This document shows positions 28,401 through 43,400 of a DNA stretch of 64,000 bases, one piece after another. Source of the stretch: Formicarius rufipectus. Lineage: Eukaryota; Chordata; Aves; Passeriformes; Formicariidae. Numbering within the stretch: the stretch's first letter is position 1; the number at the start of each line of letters is the position of its first letter. The notes under the pieces are model-generated. The model searched no databases. It had not been told where the DNA came from and was given only the letters and a program-made list of their open reading frames with translations. The position numbers and the translations under genes were made by a program. The DNA is taken from the NCBI GenBank assembly GCA_013399695.1, contig VXAU01002292.1, positions 744,013-808,012 on the forward strand. The letters are read 5' to 3'.

Positions 28401-31400
28401 GAATAATCATCGTGGGGGAGCTCATTGCTAAGCAGCTTTCACCCCAACACAAATTATACTAACATCCATCTTTGGATGGGTGGGGTCTTAGGACATACAT
28501 TCTAGAGGTGGATTTTCGTGACAAGGCATTTAATACACAGATTTACAGAAGGACTGGTCACAGTAGTTAGTACAGTCAGCTGTCCACTTGGAGTATGACT
28601 CAACAGAGAAGACACTTCTAAAAAGTGAAAATATACTTTTGTGATGATTCGGTTGCAATTCAAAGCTGTTAGCAGTAGTGATAAGACTCTTAAGTCTAGT
28701 CCGCCTGGCCTTTCTTAGTCTCCCAAGAACATAACTGTTTGTAATCAGTACAATGAGTAAACCTAACCCTTCTGTAAGAGGGTATTTGGCACTAGCTTTG
28801 TAGCCTTGATCTTGTTATTTCAAAGATGAGACAAGTTATTATTATTGCTGTGAGTATGCAAAATCAACTGTGGTCCCCCTTCAGCAGCTGCTATGTCACA
28901 GAATGGTTAAGGTTGTCAGGGACCTTTGGAGATCATGTAGTTCTAACCCTCTCCTCAAGCAGGGTCAACTAGAGCACATTGCCCAGGACTATATCTAGAT
29001 AACTTTTAAATATCTACAAAGATGGAGACTTCGCAATCCGTTTGGGCAACCCGATCTGTTGTTTGATGCCCTCACAGTAAACTGTTCTCATGTGTCCAGA
29101 TATAATTTCATGTTTTAATTTGTGTCCATTGCCTCATCCTGTCAATGGGCACTGCTGAGAAGAATTTGGCTCCCTCTTCTGCATTTCTTCCAATCAGGTG
29201 TTTATACACACTGTGCTGTAGGATAAGTTAAAATAGGTGTGTCTTGTAAATAGGGTGATAGATTACATATTTTCCCCTTTCTTTTCACTGCTGTAAAGCT
29301 CATGTTTAAAATTAACCTTCCCATGGTAAAATTTTCAGTAAAAGTGCCTTTACATCTGGAGTGGTTTCGGTCTAATATAGTATAATGTATAAAATTTAGC
29401 AGTAATGCAAATGAGTTAATTATATTTTTAAGCAAAATGCTGATTTGACTTCTTGTTGGCTAGCAAACATATTGAATCTTTGTGTAACTGGTTGTTAGTA
29501 CTAGTTTTTGAATTTCAACAGCTTTTCATTTGAAGTCTGGAATCTGATTGCTGCTATCCTGCTTGTTGATTTGTTAATTTAACAAACATCTGCAATTTCA
29601 TTTAGTTATTTCATCTGTCAGATGCTAGGTAGTATTACTTCTGATTCATATTTTTTCAGATACAGACTGTGCAAAAATAGTTAATGCTGCTTGCAGATAT
29701 AATTAGTGTTACACAGTTTAATCTTCCTTTGTGAACATATCCTGGTTCAATGGTTGTCTGCAGCAGCATGACTGGAAACAGTGTTTTATAGCTGTGCTCC
29801 TTTGTATTGCTTATTGATGAGGAGGGTTTTACATCTACAGAACCCTGTAATCACCGTACCTTCTTTGTTCACTGTTTTGTCTAGAGGAAAGATGTAATGA
29901 AATTACCCCATCCAGGCTGAAGAAATCTTGTATTTCTCTAACCTGGGTCAGTCAGCAACAGTTGCTGCTTTACTTTAGTGCAAGGATCCACTGCATTGGA
30001 TCTGCAAAGGTATTAACTGTGTAAGGTATCATGTGGAGCTAGACAAGGGGAAATTATTTCTTTCAGTTATGTTAGTGTTAAGGAAAATTACTGAATTATT
30101 TACTAAAAGTCTTTATACTAATGAAACCCACTTCTCTGTGTAGATAGTGCTGCATCAGCATAAAAACACTGGTGAAAATCCCTAAGGTAGACTGACCTTA
30201 AGGTAGATATTTGACAGTATTAGCAATTTTCAGATTGACTGCGGCTGGTTATTTTGAAGCATTTTTTTGTGTCTAGGCAGTACTACTTTAACAGGCAGTG
30301 GGCTTGGGTGATGTGTTTACATTGCACATTATATTTTGCTACTAATTCATCATTAACAGAAGAAAACCATGAATGTGTTTTTCAAGACCGTTTAAAACAT
30401 TCTAGAAAGCAAATCACTGTAAGGAGTCCTCTCTGTTTCAACTAAGAGAGGGCCAACTTTGAAAAATAGTAAAGCTCAAGATGATTTCAAATACTAAATC
30501 CACTTGGATTCAGTAAACATTAGATTGGAAAAAAAAAAAAAAAAGAAAAAAAAACCAAACAGCATTCTGTAGGCTGGCATACTTAGTCATACACCTGTAT
30601 GACTAATAGTGTTTGAGGAGATTACCAGGAAAGAAAATTGAATTCCACTGTTCTTGGAAATCCTTGTAGTTTTTGCTCAGTTTCTTTTTCTTTTTTTTTT
30701 TTTTTTCTTTTTTCCCCCTTTAGGTATTATTGAATAATCAAAGTCTGATTTCATTTGTTTACTGAGTTTTGTCTTTAGCTTCCTAGTGTGGCAAGGTTTC
30801 TGTATCAAACACAGGAGAATATTTAAAAGGTTTCTGTGTAATTTTTAATTGTGGAAGTATGCCCCAAATTCATCCTTGATTGGGAAGGGAAATGCAAGTT
30901 GAAGAAATTTTTATCTGTGTATTTAATATTTCCTGACCAATTTTCTTCTTTACTTATATGGAGAGGTCTTTCTATGTTTTCAAGTCTGCACATCAGCAGC
31001 AAGGATTAGGGTCCGTCATAGCAGATGTGTGAGGGAAGGATATTGTTTCACCTTAAGGATGGAAGGAATTACTTGTGGTCCTTCTCGAAAGGAATTTGGC
31101 AAAGCTAAGGAAGTTTGTCAAACAGAAATCGTGAGGAATGACGAACAAAGATATACCCGTTGCTCTGTTCTTCCCAGTGCTGTTTCCTGTCTTTCTGCAA
31201 GAGCTTCATCCTTTCTGTGATGTTCCCCTTGAAAATATCTAATAGAGTCTGGAGAGACACTGTATTACTACTCAGAAATAGAGTGGTCTGTGTAATCAAT
31301 TCTACTTCAACTGCTTAATTTAAAATAAATTGATCATTCTTTGAATGAAACTCAAATTCATTCTTTTTTTTTTTTTTTAACTAGAAGGAAAAAACCAGGG

Positions 31401-34400
31401 AAAAATACATATGCAGTGTTATGTTGCAGTAAACTTAAAATATTTCAAAGACAAGTGAAGGGAACAAAATGTTGGAGTTACTAAACTGATGGCATCAGTG
31501 TCATCCTTTCATCCAGGTTATTTAGAAATGTCATGAAGGGTGAGCGGGGCCCAGAATCCCTTCTTTTACTGTGCTTGATGGAGTCTGAATCATATCTTTT
31601 AACTTCAAAGAAAGTATTCTATGAAAATGTCTTATATTCTGTGATTTTCCTGCAGTCCTTCTAGCATAAAGTTTTACTTCAATTAAAATACACCTCCTTT
31701 TTCTATGGCCAGAACTGGATTTCGCAGGACAGCCAACTGCAGACATGCACTAGGCAGCTGTACCTGCTGCAGTGAACGTCTGGCCCTGTTCTGTGTCATC
31801 ATATATGATAAATTCTGAACTCTGAATTATAAGTCCCCATGAAATTCTGATTTTGGGAAAAGGAAGGAAGCAGTTCAGTATGCGATTGGTTGAATGTCGT
31901 GAGTAATTTTCTGAACAGCTAAGCAAATTACCAACATTTTGATTTATTTCTTAAATTAATATTTAAAAATTTTGAGCTTGAGAAATTAGACTTGAAGTAA
32001 ATTTAAAGAGCTTTGAAGGACTAAAGCTGTGCGTTTTTGACAAATAAGTTACTACACTAGAAAAGGTTAAATTAAGTTTCACCAAATTTCTGATCTTTAA
32101 ACCTACAGAGCTCCTGCAGCACTGAAGCATAGCACAGTCTTTTAAACTATTTCATATTTAAATGAATTGGAGAGGTCAAAGCAGGTGTTCTATGGAATGA
32201 ACGATCAAGCGTTTGTATCCAGAATTCACATCATGTTTGACACTTAACCTGCCTAATAGTAGGAGAGATTTTAGCGTAACAATCCATCTCTTTCCTCTGT
32301 GTTCATCCTAAACTGATGGCCTTTGTGTTGACCTTTTAGAAGCAGAGGAGACCACATCCCTACAAAAGGTGTTGAAGTAATACCTCCTTAGGGGGAAAAA
32401 AAAAAGAGACCCTGGCAGAACTGTTGCAAAACGTGTTTAAAGGCTGTGAAATCACTTGCATGTGCCCTTGTCACCTGTAGGTAATGCGTCATTCCCTGGT
32501 CCACTCCCAGCCCTGCGGACGCTCTGGGGGAGCAGAAAACAGCACTTTGGAAGATGCTGATGCAGAGTGGAAAATGAAATACAGAGTGGAAGTTTGTTTT
32601 CTCTCAGTATGGTGTTACTCCTGCTCAGCTCGAGTACCTCTGAGAAACAAAGCTCAAAAACATGTAGAGGAGTAGAAGATAGTGGGAAGAGAGCTTATGA
32701 ATAGCCTGCCTTTGGTCTCTTTTGAGATACTTCTGTTGTCAAGCACTAATTCTGGCAATCCTTTCTTCCCTTTCCCCGTCTCTGAACTTGTTTAAAATGG
32801 AGTTCAACCTTCAAATGAGAAGAGAAGCAGTTAAGAGCACTTCATTTTTCATCTACCTTTCCTGCTCCTCAGATTTGCTTCTCAAAAATGTCAACAAGTG
32901 GAATGGGGCACTGTTCAGGCAGAAAGACACCCATGAGGAAGGGGAGAAGTTGGTTACTGCTTTCTGCTCTTCTACTGGCATGCTGCATGATTTTATGGAA
33001 AATCCATTCATTGCTGCCATTTTCCCTTTATAGAAAACAGTAGGGAATAAATTTTAGAGGGCTGTTGATTGCTTTCAAATTTTGTGATGAAAAATGATGA
33101 AAAGTCAGAACTAAACAGGGTATCATTGCATGAATACTATTGAATTTGTTAGAATTTTTCTTCCTCTGTCATTTTGGGACAGAGAGGAAAATTGCCTGAT
33201 TTCCTCATTTCTTTCCCCAATGCTCAGGACCCCAGACCACTGATGTTAAGCAGCAGATACTTTTCGTAGATCGGATTAAGGGTTGGAGAGGTAATAGAGC
33301 CTTATGCAAGCATCCCACTGTGCTCTTGAAACTGGAATTTCATTCCTGGTAGTGGTCTGTATGGCCTTACATTTACCTTCAAAACATTCTTTAAAATATA
33401 TATGTGTGTGTGTGTATATATTTATATACATATATGGAAAGAAGGGAGGTAATATTAGCAGAAAATTCTCACTTAACATACAGTGTTCAATGTGTCAAAG
33501 GCCTAATGATATTTAATATAGGAATTCTTCTAAATAGTTGATGTGTAATTTTCCAAAGGTGTTTTATAAACTCTGAAGAGGAAGCAGTACAATTTTCACA
33601 AATGTTTCACCAAGCTTGTTTTAAGTCAGTTGAAATTGCCTTTGGGAGTAGAGTTGCACTAAAAAGAGGGAGGAGAGATGGAAAAAAGAAACCCCAAAAC
33701 AGGATTCTGCTCAGTCTAGAGTTTCAGGCAGGAGAGGAAAAGGTCTAGTTATCCAGAGCCAGCTGCATTGTTAAAAGTTCATACTATCACTTTGACATTT
33801 AGAGTAGGACTCAGTGTCTTTGTAAATTCCTCTTCGTATTACCAGTGTAGGTCTCTGAGCTCAGACCATTTCAGAAACCATAACATTTTTTAGTGAGTGA
33901 TTGATCTGTATTATGTGTCCTAGCCATCAGAAGAATCTTGGGATGTCGCTTGTATAAACTGTAACACAATCTGATCCTGGGCATTTAGTTACAGACTTTC
34001 ATAGACCTATTGGCGATACTCAGTCCTCCTGGATTTGGGAATAAAGCTTATCTGATACCTTTTAAAAAAAGGAGGGGGGGAGCTGTGTTGTTTAAAAAAA
34101 AAAAAAAAAAAGACCCTCATTTTCTCTATTCCCCACCTAAATAACTCAACACATCTGGTAACACTGTAGGATCATTGTCCTTTCAGTTCCTTCGCAGCTC
34201 ATATTGCTATAATATTTCTTTGGTATCTAATTTCCTAAAGGGCAATGTGAATTTTTTTTCCAGTCTGTTTCTGTAGGTCTTGCAAATTAACCCATATGCA
34301 TTGCAAGAAAAAACATGAGTTTTAATCAGCACCATTTCTAAAGTTAGCGCTTGCTGTGTGTATATGAATATGTATATGAACCAGTGTTTAAAAAAAAAAA

Positions 34401-37400
34401 AAGAAAACACAACCTTTCTGCTAGTACTCAAAACTAGCATACAAATGTGTTTTTATTATCAAATAAGGCATGGCTAAATGTTAGAATATTTTTCTGTTAG
34501 GGGTTTTATCATTTGACTTCTTGTCTTCAGTTACAGAAATGATAAAAATTGAAACTAAATCTTTTAATTCAATAAGAGCTGTGTTGAATTTTAGGAAACA
34601 AAAAGAAGCATCAGATATAGACTCTTATGTATAGCAAATTAAACATTCAAGAAATTAAAACTTTGTGAGCAACCACAGAGGTAGCCTTAAGGTGTGCTTA
34701 TTTGAAATGCCTGCATTTAATTTTGCAATAAATCCAAGTATTTTGTTCCAATTAAGACAGTTCATGTGCACAACTTTAAATTGTACAGTAGTTCCAGGGA
34801 GACTGTGGGCTACTTGTTTTACATTCTGGATCAAGTTCAGATTTTTAGGCTTCGCTTGAATAAAATAAAAAGTCTGAACCCTGAAGATAATGCAGATTGA
34901 TAAATCTGATTTAAACATTCCCGTGTTGCAGACTTTCAGTGTATGTGGCACAGCTGAGCCTCAGGCCATGCACTAAATACATCCACAGTGCATTCCCAGG
35001 GCGCACGAATACCAAATGATCACATTTGAAAGGTTACCTTTCTATGGATTCTGACTTTTCTGTATTAGCCACGAAGATTAGAATTTTAACAGCTCCCAAG
35101 GAGAGGTATTGTGAAGTATTTTCTTGGCAGGAAAAAAACAAAACAAAACAAAGCCCAGATGAGGTACTGTCTCATATTCATGAACTGGGATTTATTAGTT
35201 CTTGTGAACGTCCTTGTGAGAATACACTCCATAGTTCACACTTTAGGAAAAACAAATCTTGTTTTTCATTTATATCAACTTGAAACTTTGATAGAAGACT
35301 TACTGTAGTAGAGGTTTTAGTGGAGACAGAGGATCTTGCTTGTGCAGAACATCTCTCAGTAAATCCTGCAGTCTTTCACAACTAGCTTTCTGCAAGAATG
35401 TTACTGTGGTTTATCTCTCTGGAAATCTGGCAGTAGCTTTGTTAGTCAGTTTGGTGATAATTAAATGCTTAAACCTTTTCTCCTTTCCTTTTACAGGTTG
35501 TGGAACTCATTTCAAGTGCTATTGGTGACTTAGTTCAAGGTATATATTATGAAAACTCAAAATCGTCTGAGGTAAGGATTTCAGTAGATTTATGTACCCA
35601 AGGCATTTGGTGATTGTGTGTGACTACAATAAATACGATGACTTTCTCATCTGTTCAAAAAGGAGGAGGAAGGAAGATAATGAATTGTAGTCCTAGTAAG
35701 TTTCAACAGTAACATCGTTATGATACCTGAAAGCTCTGATGGAATTTTCTTTAAATGCTCAAGGAAAGGACTATTTTACTTCTGTGAGTGCCTAATAAAA
35801 TAAAGTCATTTGTCATTGCCAGGTGCTCTAGACACATCTTACTACTACAGGCTTTCCCAACTCTTCCAGAGGTTGCTAGTCAAGGTTGTGTTGTCAACGT
35901 CATGTCATTTCCAAGCCCAAAGCTGTTTACAAAATTCATGAAGTAGGCTTGCTTGGGCAGAGTTTTGGAGAAAAAGGAGTTAGTTCTTTCGTTTACTATG
36001 ACTGTGTCTTAACATGTGCATTAAAATCAACAATTTAAAGTTGCCATGTAAAATTGCTACAGGTTTCAGGATAGCAAGTTTTCAGTCACTGCTGAGCACT
36101 GTGTATATGTGAATATCGATCTGGAAACCCACTGAGGTAGATAGATTCACTTGTAGTGGCGCTGCCTCATGCACCTGCTTTGCCTCAGAGACCCGAATCA
36201 TACGGTTCAGTAGGCATTGTGTACTTAAATTGCCACTCTGGTTTGATGCTGCTGTGCTGTATTATAGCAGAATTAGTGGAAGCCCTGATCTCATGGGTTA
36301 CTGCTACCGTGTATTCCTGCCCTGATGCCCCTGCACCAACCAACCCACAGTGGGCAAGCTGAGTGTGCCACTGCCTAACAAGAGCTGGGCTCCAGGGGTG
36401 CTCCCTTGGTCAGTGTCAGTCTCTCCTGCTCTGCAGCATCAAAGACATGTCACTAAAACTAACCTCAAGAGGTGCCTGGGACCCGTGGCCTGCTGGACTG
36501 CACACAGAGGATGACATATGCCAAGCATCCTCCGGCACCTCTCAAGGCGGGACCCTGCGTGGAACCATGGCAGGAGTGCATTGTTGGGAACTTGGCAGTG
36601 CTGTGTTTTACCTGAGGACAGATCAACTGCAACCCTCAGTGTTGCTCCCAAGGACTGTGCTCAGGGTTGTATGTTAAAATAGATGACATCTTTGAGATTT
36701 TCAGTAAGAATGTTTAATATTTTATTTTCTGTATTCAAGCAGTTGTTGAAGTACAAGTAGATCCCAGGTATATTTAAAAAACACCAACCTACTCTTTTGT
36801 GTGTAGAAATCTTTAAAGGTTTGTCTCAGTAATGAAACTGCATTTTATTTTAACCATGGCCCTTGTAAAAATGAGAAATGTTGTAGGTTCTTTTGGTTGG
36901 GTTCCTGCCACTGCAGAAGATCTCAATTTTCTCTTAGTCATTTTTTTCTGTTTATTTTCTGCTGCCTGACTGAAGCACTCCACATGTGTGTATTGCAAGG
37001 TACTGAGAGATAAACCAAGTGCAGCTGCCTGATGTTTACCCTGTCCTGGCCCAAATACAAATAGCAAAGGCTTATTTTGTTTCAGTGACTATTTCTGTCT
37101 AAGGAGAGTTGAAAGTACATTGTACCCTTCCTAAGGGGAAGCCAGTTAATTCAAAACACAATTAGTATGGTGGCAAAGTAGAGAAATTTATGACTGTGTC
37201 TGAAGCTTAGTCTTTATGATGGATTGTGTGTTTTCTGATGAGACAACAAAGTGTGTGATCTCCTTTAGTTTTTTTCTTTATCTTTTTCTCAGAGAAATTT
37301 AGTTTCATGTTGTGTGATAGACATATCCCTATTGCTTTCTTCACACTATTCTGCTGAGGCAGTGTCCTGTTCATGTTCTGAACATCTCTTCAGCAAAGAC

Positions 37401-40400
37401 TGCCAAATGGACTAAATCAGTTTTTGGCTTGTCTTATTTGTATCCCTTCTGCGTCTTCCCTCCTTCTCTGATTGCAATTTGATTGAAACAAAAATGTGAA
37501 CTACATTTCCTAGAGGTGAGTCAAATGCTTTAATCTGCTCTACAACTAAATCTCAAATGCCAGACTTTTTTTCTTTTTAGAAGCAGCGCAGAGAGATTTT
37601 AGTAATGGAATTTTCATTGCTGGGAATGTCTTAAATTTGGAAAAGCAGAAAGATAGATTCTCACCTTTTTTTTCTTCCCTTTCTGAGGCAGGAAAACTGT
37701 ATTTCATGTGTTAAATGTCTTTAATTCAGTTGTCATAAAGCTCTTCAGTACCATAAAGTAGACTAATTTAGCACCAAGTTGTTCTGAGCTTTGCTGAATG
37801 TCTACCTAGATGGTATACAAAAATACCTATGCAAAGTTCACCTTTTTCCTCTGAGATCCTAAGTTCATGTCTACCCAAAAAGTTTGTCATCTTCGTTTGG
37901 ATGACTCAGTAGGAAAGTTGAAAGAATTATTTGACCTAGCAAGACTGACCTTATTTACTTCTGAGGATATATAATGAATATAATTATTTGACAAGGCTCA
38001 TGGCCACCTTTTTCCTCTGTACAACCACATGCAATCCTACTGCTGTCCCACTTTAGTACATTCTGTTTGATCATTCTTCATCCTTTCTACATAATAAAGT
38101 CATTAGATCTGTGTGAAACTGGGGAGAAAAAGAAGCTAATATTTAACTTTTCATCTTTATTTAAAGTGACAGTCCGAACTACGAGGTGTAGCCTTTGACA
38201 CAGTCTCAGGGTTAAGGTTGTCACTCGTGTTCAAAATGGCAAACAGCTGCTGTAATTAAAGATGTTGCATTATCGATATTAAGATAGTATTTTGGACTGT
38301 AGGTTGGAGCAGAAAGGGGTAATATCATAAACATTCACAGCTCTGTGCTCTAAATCTCCTGTTAGACCAAAATTCTTCGAGTAAAGGATGTTCTTCCCAG
38401 TTCTCATCTGCTTTTCCTAAATATAGGTCTAATTTGAGAGTAAAAATTTGTTCTTTAGTGAATGCAAAGGTCAGAGTTATCTAATCTGGCCTTCAGTCTT
38501 GATTGTGGTCTCTATTTTTAACAGAAAAAACATTACTCTGAGTCTGTTAACAACTTCTAGGAGACTGAAGGCTTCAAAAATGTTTGCTAACTCAGAGAAT
38601 ACTGTCCTACTTTTAGACATCTTCTGTTTTAATATTCCAGATTATTTAACAAATATTAATGATGGTGACTTTAATATCCTTTTTGGTTCACTGAACAAGG
38701 ACAAAAGATACAGTGAAGCTCAAGGCCAAGCAGCAGAATCAAGAAGAGGACTTGAGTGTCTTGGCTCTTGTGCTTTACCTGCCATATTTAAGCATTAGGG
38801 TCATGGGTGGGAAATCATTCTGCTGGGTTTGTTCGTTGGGTTTTTTTCTCATCCCCACAGTATCCAGCTGATGCTAAGTGTGTATTACCAAAACTCCTGT
38901 TAGTGTCAGAAAGGAACAATTATGCAAGACAAGACTATTCCTAACATGTTCCACTGATGCCCAGAAGAGCTGTTAGGTGTTTTTGATACAATTGTGTGAA
39001 AATAGTGCATAACTAATACGTAAAACAAGTTTTAAAAGAAATACATTAGTGGTTAGTACTCATTGTACCAAACAGTGAATTAACAGGTATTTCTGATAAG
39101 TGTACTTTCTGGGAAAGGACAGGCTACATGCAGCGAGTTGTACCAGTTCTTTGATGTTTGGTCATCAGCCCTGCTTTGAGAAGTAATATTTTGGAATACT
39201 GCACATGTCCATCAACTGGACTGCTATGATTGTGTTAAAACTAAAGGATTTGTTTATCATTTTACCACAGGAGATAAATCAAATGCATTTTGAGTAACGT
39301 AAACCACCTTTTAGCAGTGTCAGAGTTTTTGCTTTTTTTAAACAAATATTTCTGTTGCAAGACAAAAGAGAAGGATAAAATACGGAAATTTGAGTAAAGA
39401 GCATCTGTGAAAAGAATGGGTAAATGTGTCAGAGGGGGGAAAAAAGCACAGCTAGAAAGAAGGCCAATGCTGTTTGTTTACTGCTTTTGTTCTTTTAACT
39501 ACTAATCTTTCCCAGAGAGATTTAAAAAGTAACAGATGTGAACAGACATTTGAATTTATTATAAGTTTTCAGACTTTTTTTTAAATCATGGGTTAGTTTT
39601 TTTACAGTATCATGATAAAAGTAGTTGGTGCCATGCTTTATTGACTCACTCACAGCCACCGTTGTTCCTCCAAAAGCAGTGAAGACGTAGTAATAGACCA
39701 ATAAAAAATGCCCTGTCATGTTCAGCAAGCACGAATACATCTGTTGAAAGCTTATGCGAACCATGTGTGCGATGTTTTGTAGGGTCTTCTACTGGTAGAA
39801 TGATTCATAGTTGCACTGGGTTTTGTTTATGTAAAATAGAAGTTCTTTAACTACCTCATTTAAAACTTGAATATGCAATTTAAAATTATTTCTGTTTGTT
39901 TCTGCAGATTATTTGCCCATTGTGACAGAGCTTGTGAGCGGGATCATTCCACAGGCATTAATTAAATGTCTGGGCACTGTCAACTACAACTAGAATAAAT
40001 TTGAGTTTGAAAAGGCTTTCAAAGAAGACTTAGAAGTCTTCTGTGCCCTGCTCGTCCACTTTTATTCCCACTGCTGACAAAACAAAACAAAGCTTACAAA
40101 GCAGTGAATACTTCCCTGAAATAATAAGCACTGTCATGATGTCAGATTTTATAGCCTTTGCAATCTAGAACTAGTTTTGGTTTTCCCTTGTTGTTTTTAA
40201 AATAGTGGTTAGATCTTGTCCTACATACCTTTGGAATGTAGAGTGGTTGTTGGACACTTTATGTACTGCATGAGTTAAATTTTGGAAAATGTGTCCAATT
40301 TTTGTCTTTTTTTATTTTTTAAAGTTAGATGCTCATTTTAGATGCTTGAAGCTTCTACATGATATTCATCAAGTACACAGTAACTTTTTATGCCATAATT

Positions 40401-43400
40401 TTCAATCCTGTTAAGAAATTCAAAATTAAGAATATAATTTTGTAACAAATCATAGAATGAATTCCCTTGTATATGTTGAGTTGCAATGACTGTTTAAGCT
40501 GCTTCAGTTCCTGCAGTTGATATTTGATAATGTCTACATTTCTCTTACTGCTCAAAGGCTTCAGCAAGCAAACATTTTCAAGAGTCTTCTGAAAGCTTTT
40601 TTTAACTTCAGAATTGTTTCAGGATACCTTTCTAGAGTATTCTTGTCTTATTTGGATTAAAACGAAATTATTATAAAAATCATTGCCAAATTTCAATATT
40701 ATCCAGTGAATTTTAGTAAATACTGTTTTTTCACCGAGCAGATTGGTTGTTAAGGAAAAGATTGTGTTGCATCTTCCAAGAGCTCCTGATTTGAAATTTA
40801 AAATAAATTGATCTGTATCTGAGTGGGGAAAAAAAAGAGACTTGAGATATAGGAAACTACTTGAATTAAATGCTCATTTTGACATTTTGCCAGTCTTGGG
40901 AATTTGCACATGCTCTGGGATGAGTTATTAAACAAAAATACTGAAATATGAGGAAAGTTTAGGCTTGACTTTGTAAGTTGTCATAGGCATAATAGCAAAC
41001 ATGTGGTTTCTCTGTTCTTCACTTTCCTTGTATAACTTAATAGTATGTCTGAAAGCAAAGGCATTTTGATACAGCTCTGTGTTACTTGGCGTTGCAGAGT
41101 TCTCCTACTTCTTCCATTAGTCTCAAATTATCCTCTCCCTTGTAACACAGCACTTCTGGGTGATATCCATAAGGGAGGAAAATTAGAGCTGAACGGATGG
41201 ATTCTATTTCATTTGTTACTGATTTCATGACAGATAATACCTTTCTGGAAAACTATAGGGTCACAGAGAATTACTCCTTGCTCATTTCTAAGTAATTTAA
41301 TTGACATCACTTTGAGAGGAAAGGCTTGTTATATGAGGGGCTTTTATATTACTCTTTTAAAGAATATCTTTTGGCTTAATATATGCTACAGATTTAGCTG
41401 AACTGAGAAATTATAACATTTTTAACATTTATATGCTTGATTTTTTTTTTTCTGTTGCTTCTCATTACTGATTTTATTTTGTTATAGGCAAAACAACTAT
41501 GATCTTTTCTGGTTTTGGTTTTTTCCCTCTTTTGGGAGTACCTGACGGTGTGACAGTATCATGTATGTGAGACAGATGAAAGTCATGTCTACCTTTGAAG
41601 ACCTATTAGTGAAATATTAACACCTTATGAGTCAAAGGAATGTCAGTTGAATTAGGGTTTGGGGAGAAAGTGTTTGATTTGTGCTAATTAAAATACTTTT
41701 TAGAAAGCAATCCAAATTAATATTTTGGATAAAAGATTTTGAGAATGGTTGAGCAGCTCTGACCTTACAGTCAAGGTGGTAAAGTTCAATAGAGGCATCA
41801 CTGAGATCTTTATCAGGCCCTGAGAAAGTTAATACCTGACACTTCTAAATTGCCACTTTATTCTTTTTTTTAATACAGTAAGTCATTCCTCATCCTTAGC
41901 GTGGGAGTAGAAGAGGTACAAGTCCTCCATCACAGCCCTTCATTTTTGCAATAAGGACATTTTACACCTTTTGTAGTTCATTTTACTACAAAGGAGAAAT
42001 TGTAGGGACTTGTCAAGTTTCTTTGGGATTGTTGGTTCTTGGCAAGGGGTTGAACTCTGGGGGGTTTTGGTTTTTGTATTTTTGTTGTTATTGTTTTGGA
42101 GTTTTGGTTTGTTGGGATTTTTTTTCATCCCAGTCCCTCATGAGCAATATAGCTGGTTGTTAATATTCAGGATAATGTTACAGTTATTAAGAAAATATTT
42201 ATATTGAATTGTTGACAAATCCACATATTTTGTGTTATTCTTTTTGAGCAGAAAATGAAAAAGGTTTTTGTTTGGAGCTGCCAGTATATTTATTCTGATA
42301 CTTTTATCTAATCATCCCTAAAAAACACCCTTCTATTTGGCACCACCCAGAGTTTTGTTTGTTTTGTTACTTACCAGGTTACTCACCTGTAACATCTACA
42401 TCACCTGCCACACTTAACATCTATGAGCTGACACATCTGCAGTTTCAAGGTTTTCATGTTAGCCTTTGTTTTATTTTCAGGAGAACTGTCTTACAGATGA
42501 TATTGGCATATCTAGGTGGAAGGAGCAGGTTTTCCTGTCACATAGTGCCTTGCTGGCCAAGAGTTGCCAGGCTGCAATGGAGCTAGCAAAGCACAGCACT
42601 GAGATTCAGGACATGGCATTCCAGTATGGGAAGCACATGTCTATGAGTCATAAGGTAAGCCTTTTCTTTTTTTTCCTGGGACCTTAAATACAGAAAGGCT
42701 TGTAAGATGTGTTTCTCTTGAGCTCTGTCATGTATTGCCACTGTGCTGTAAACTTTTGCCAGAAGGTCAGTGTTGAGTGATTTGGCTGCTGCCTGGTGTG
42801 AAGATGTTTGCAGGAACTGCTGGTATGAACAGTGCTTGTGAACTGGCAAAGTCACACTTCTGGCAATGTAACTCATGACATTCAGTGCTCTGTCAATGTC
42901 CCTCTAGCACATCTTTCTGCAGCAGTTTAAAACTTTACCTTCTCTGCTCCAACATTCTTCCTAAAGCTGCTGTCCCAGTAGCAGGAGTTGCAGGAGGAAG
43001 CAAGTCACAGAATATCCTGAGTTGGAAGGGACCCACAAGGATCACTGTCTCCGAGTCCTGCACAGAACAAGCCCTAGAATCCCATCATGTGCCTGAGAGC
43101 ACTGTCCAAACGCTTCTTGAACTCTAGCAGGCTTGGTGCCATGATAACTTCCCTGGAGAGCCTCTTCCAGTGCCCAGCTGCCCTCTGGGTGAAGAGCCTT
43201 TCCACAGATTCCAATTTACACCTTCTCTGACACAGCTTCAGAACATTCCCTTGGGTCCTGCCACTGGTTGCCAGAAAGAACAGATCAGTGTCTACCCCTC
43301 CTCTTCCCTTCACAAGAAAGTTGTGCCTGCAATGAGGTGTCTCCTCAGTCTCCTCCAGGCTGAACATACCAAGTGACCTCACCTGCTCCTCTTATGGCTT

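Larger units (their letters stand above)
19479..35496 (+). other. PDSS2: PDSS2 intron 3 (16.0 kb)
   Basis: The intron is bounded by GTAAAA and TTACAG. It holds two antisense CR1 relics (about 20.1 and 28.9 kb), a GC-rich 340-bp insert flanked by an 11-bp direct repeat (24.7-25.1 kb), several A and T runs and a TA/TG microsatellite at 33.4 kb. The remaining sequence is AT-rich with only short chance open frames. Confidence 0.85.

Noticed and set aside
30681..30724. A strong pyrimidine tract ending in TTTAG, considered as a splice acceptor
   Set aside because: The sequence after it has no open frame matching PDSS2, and the exon 3 to exon 4 junction is already complete.
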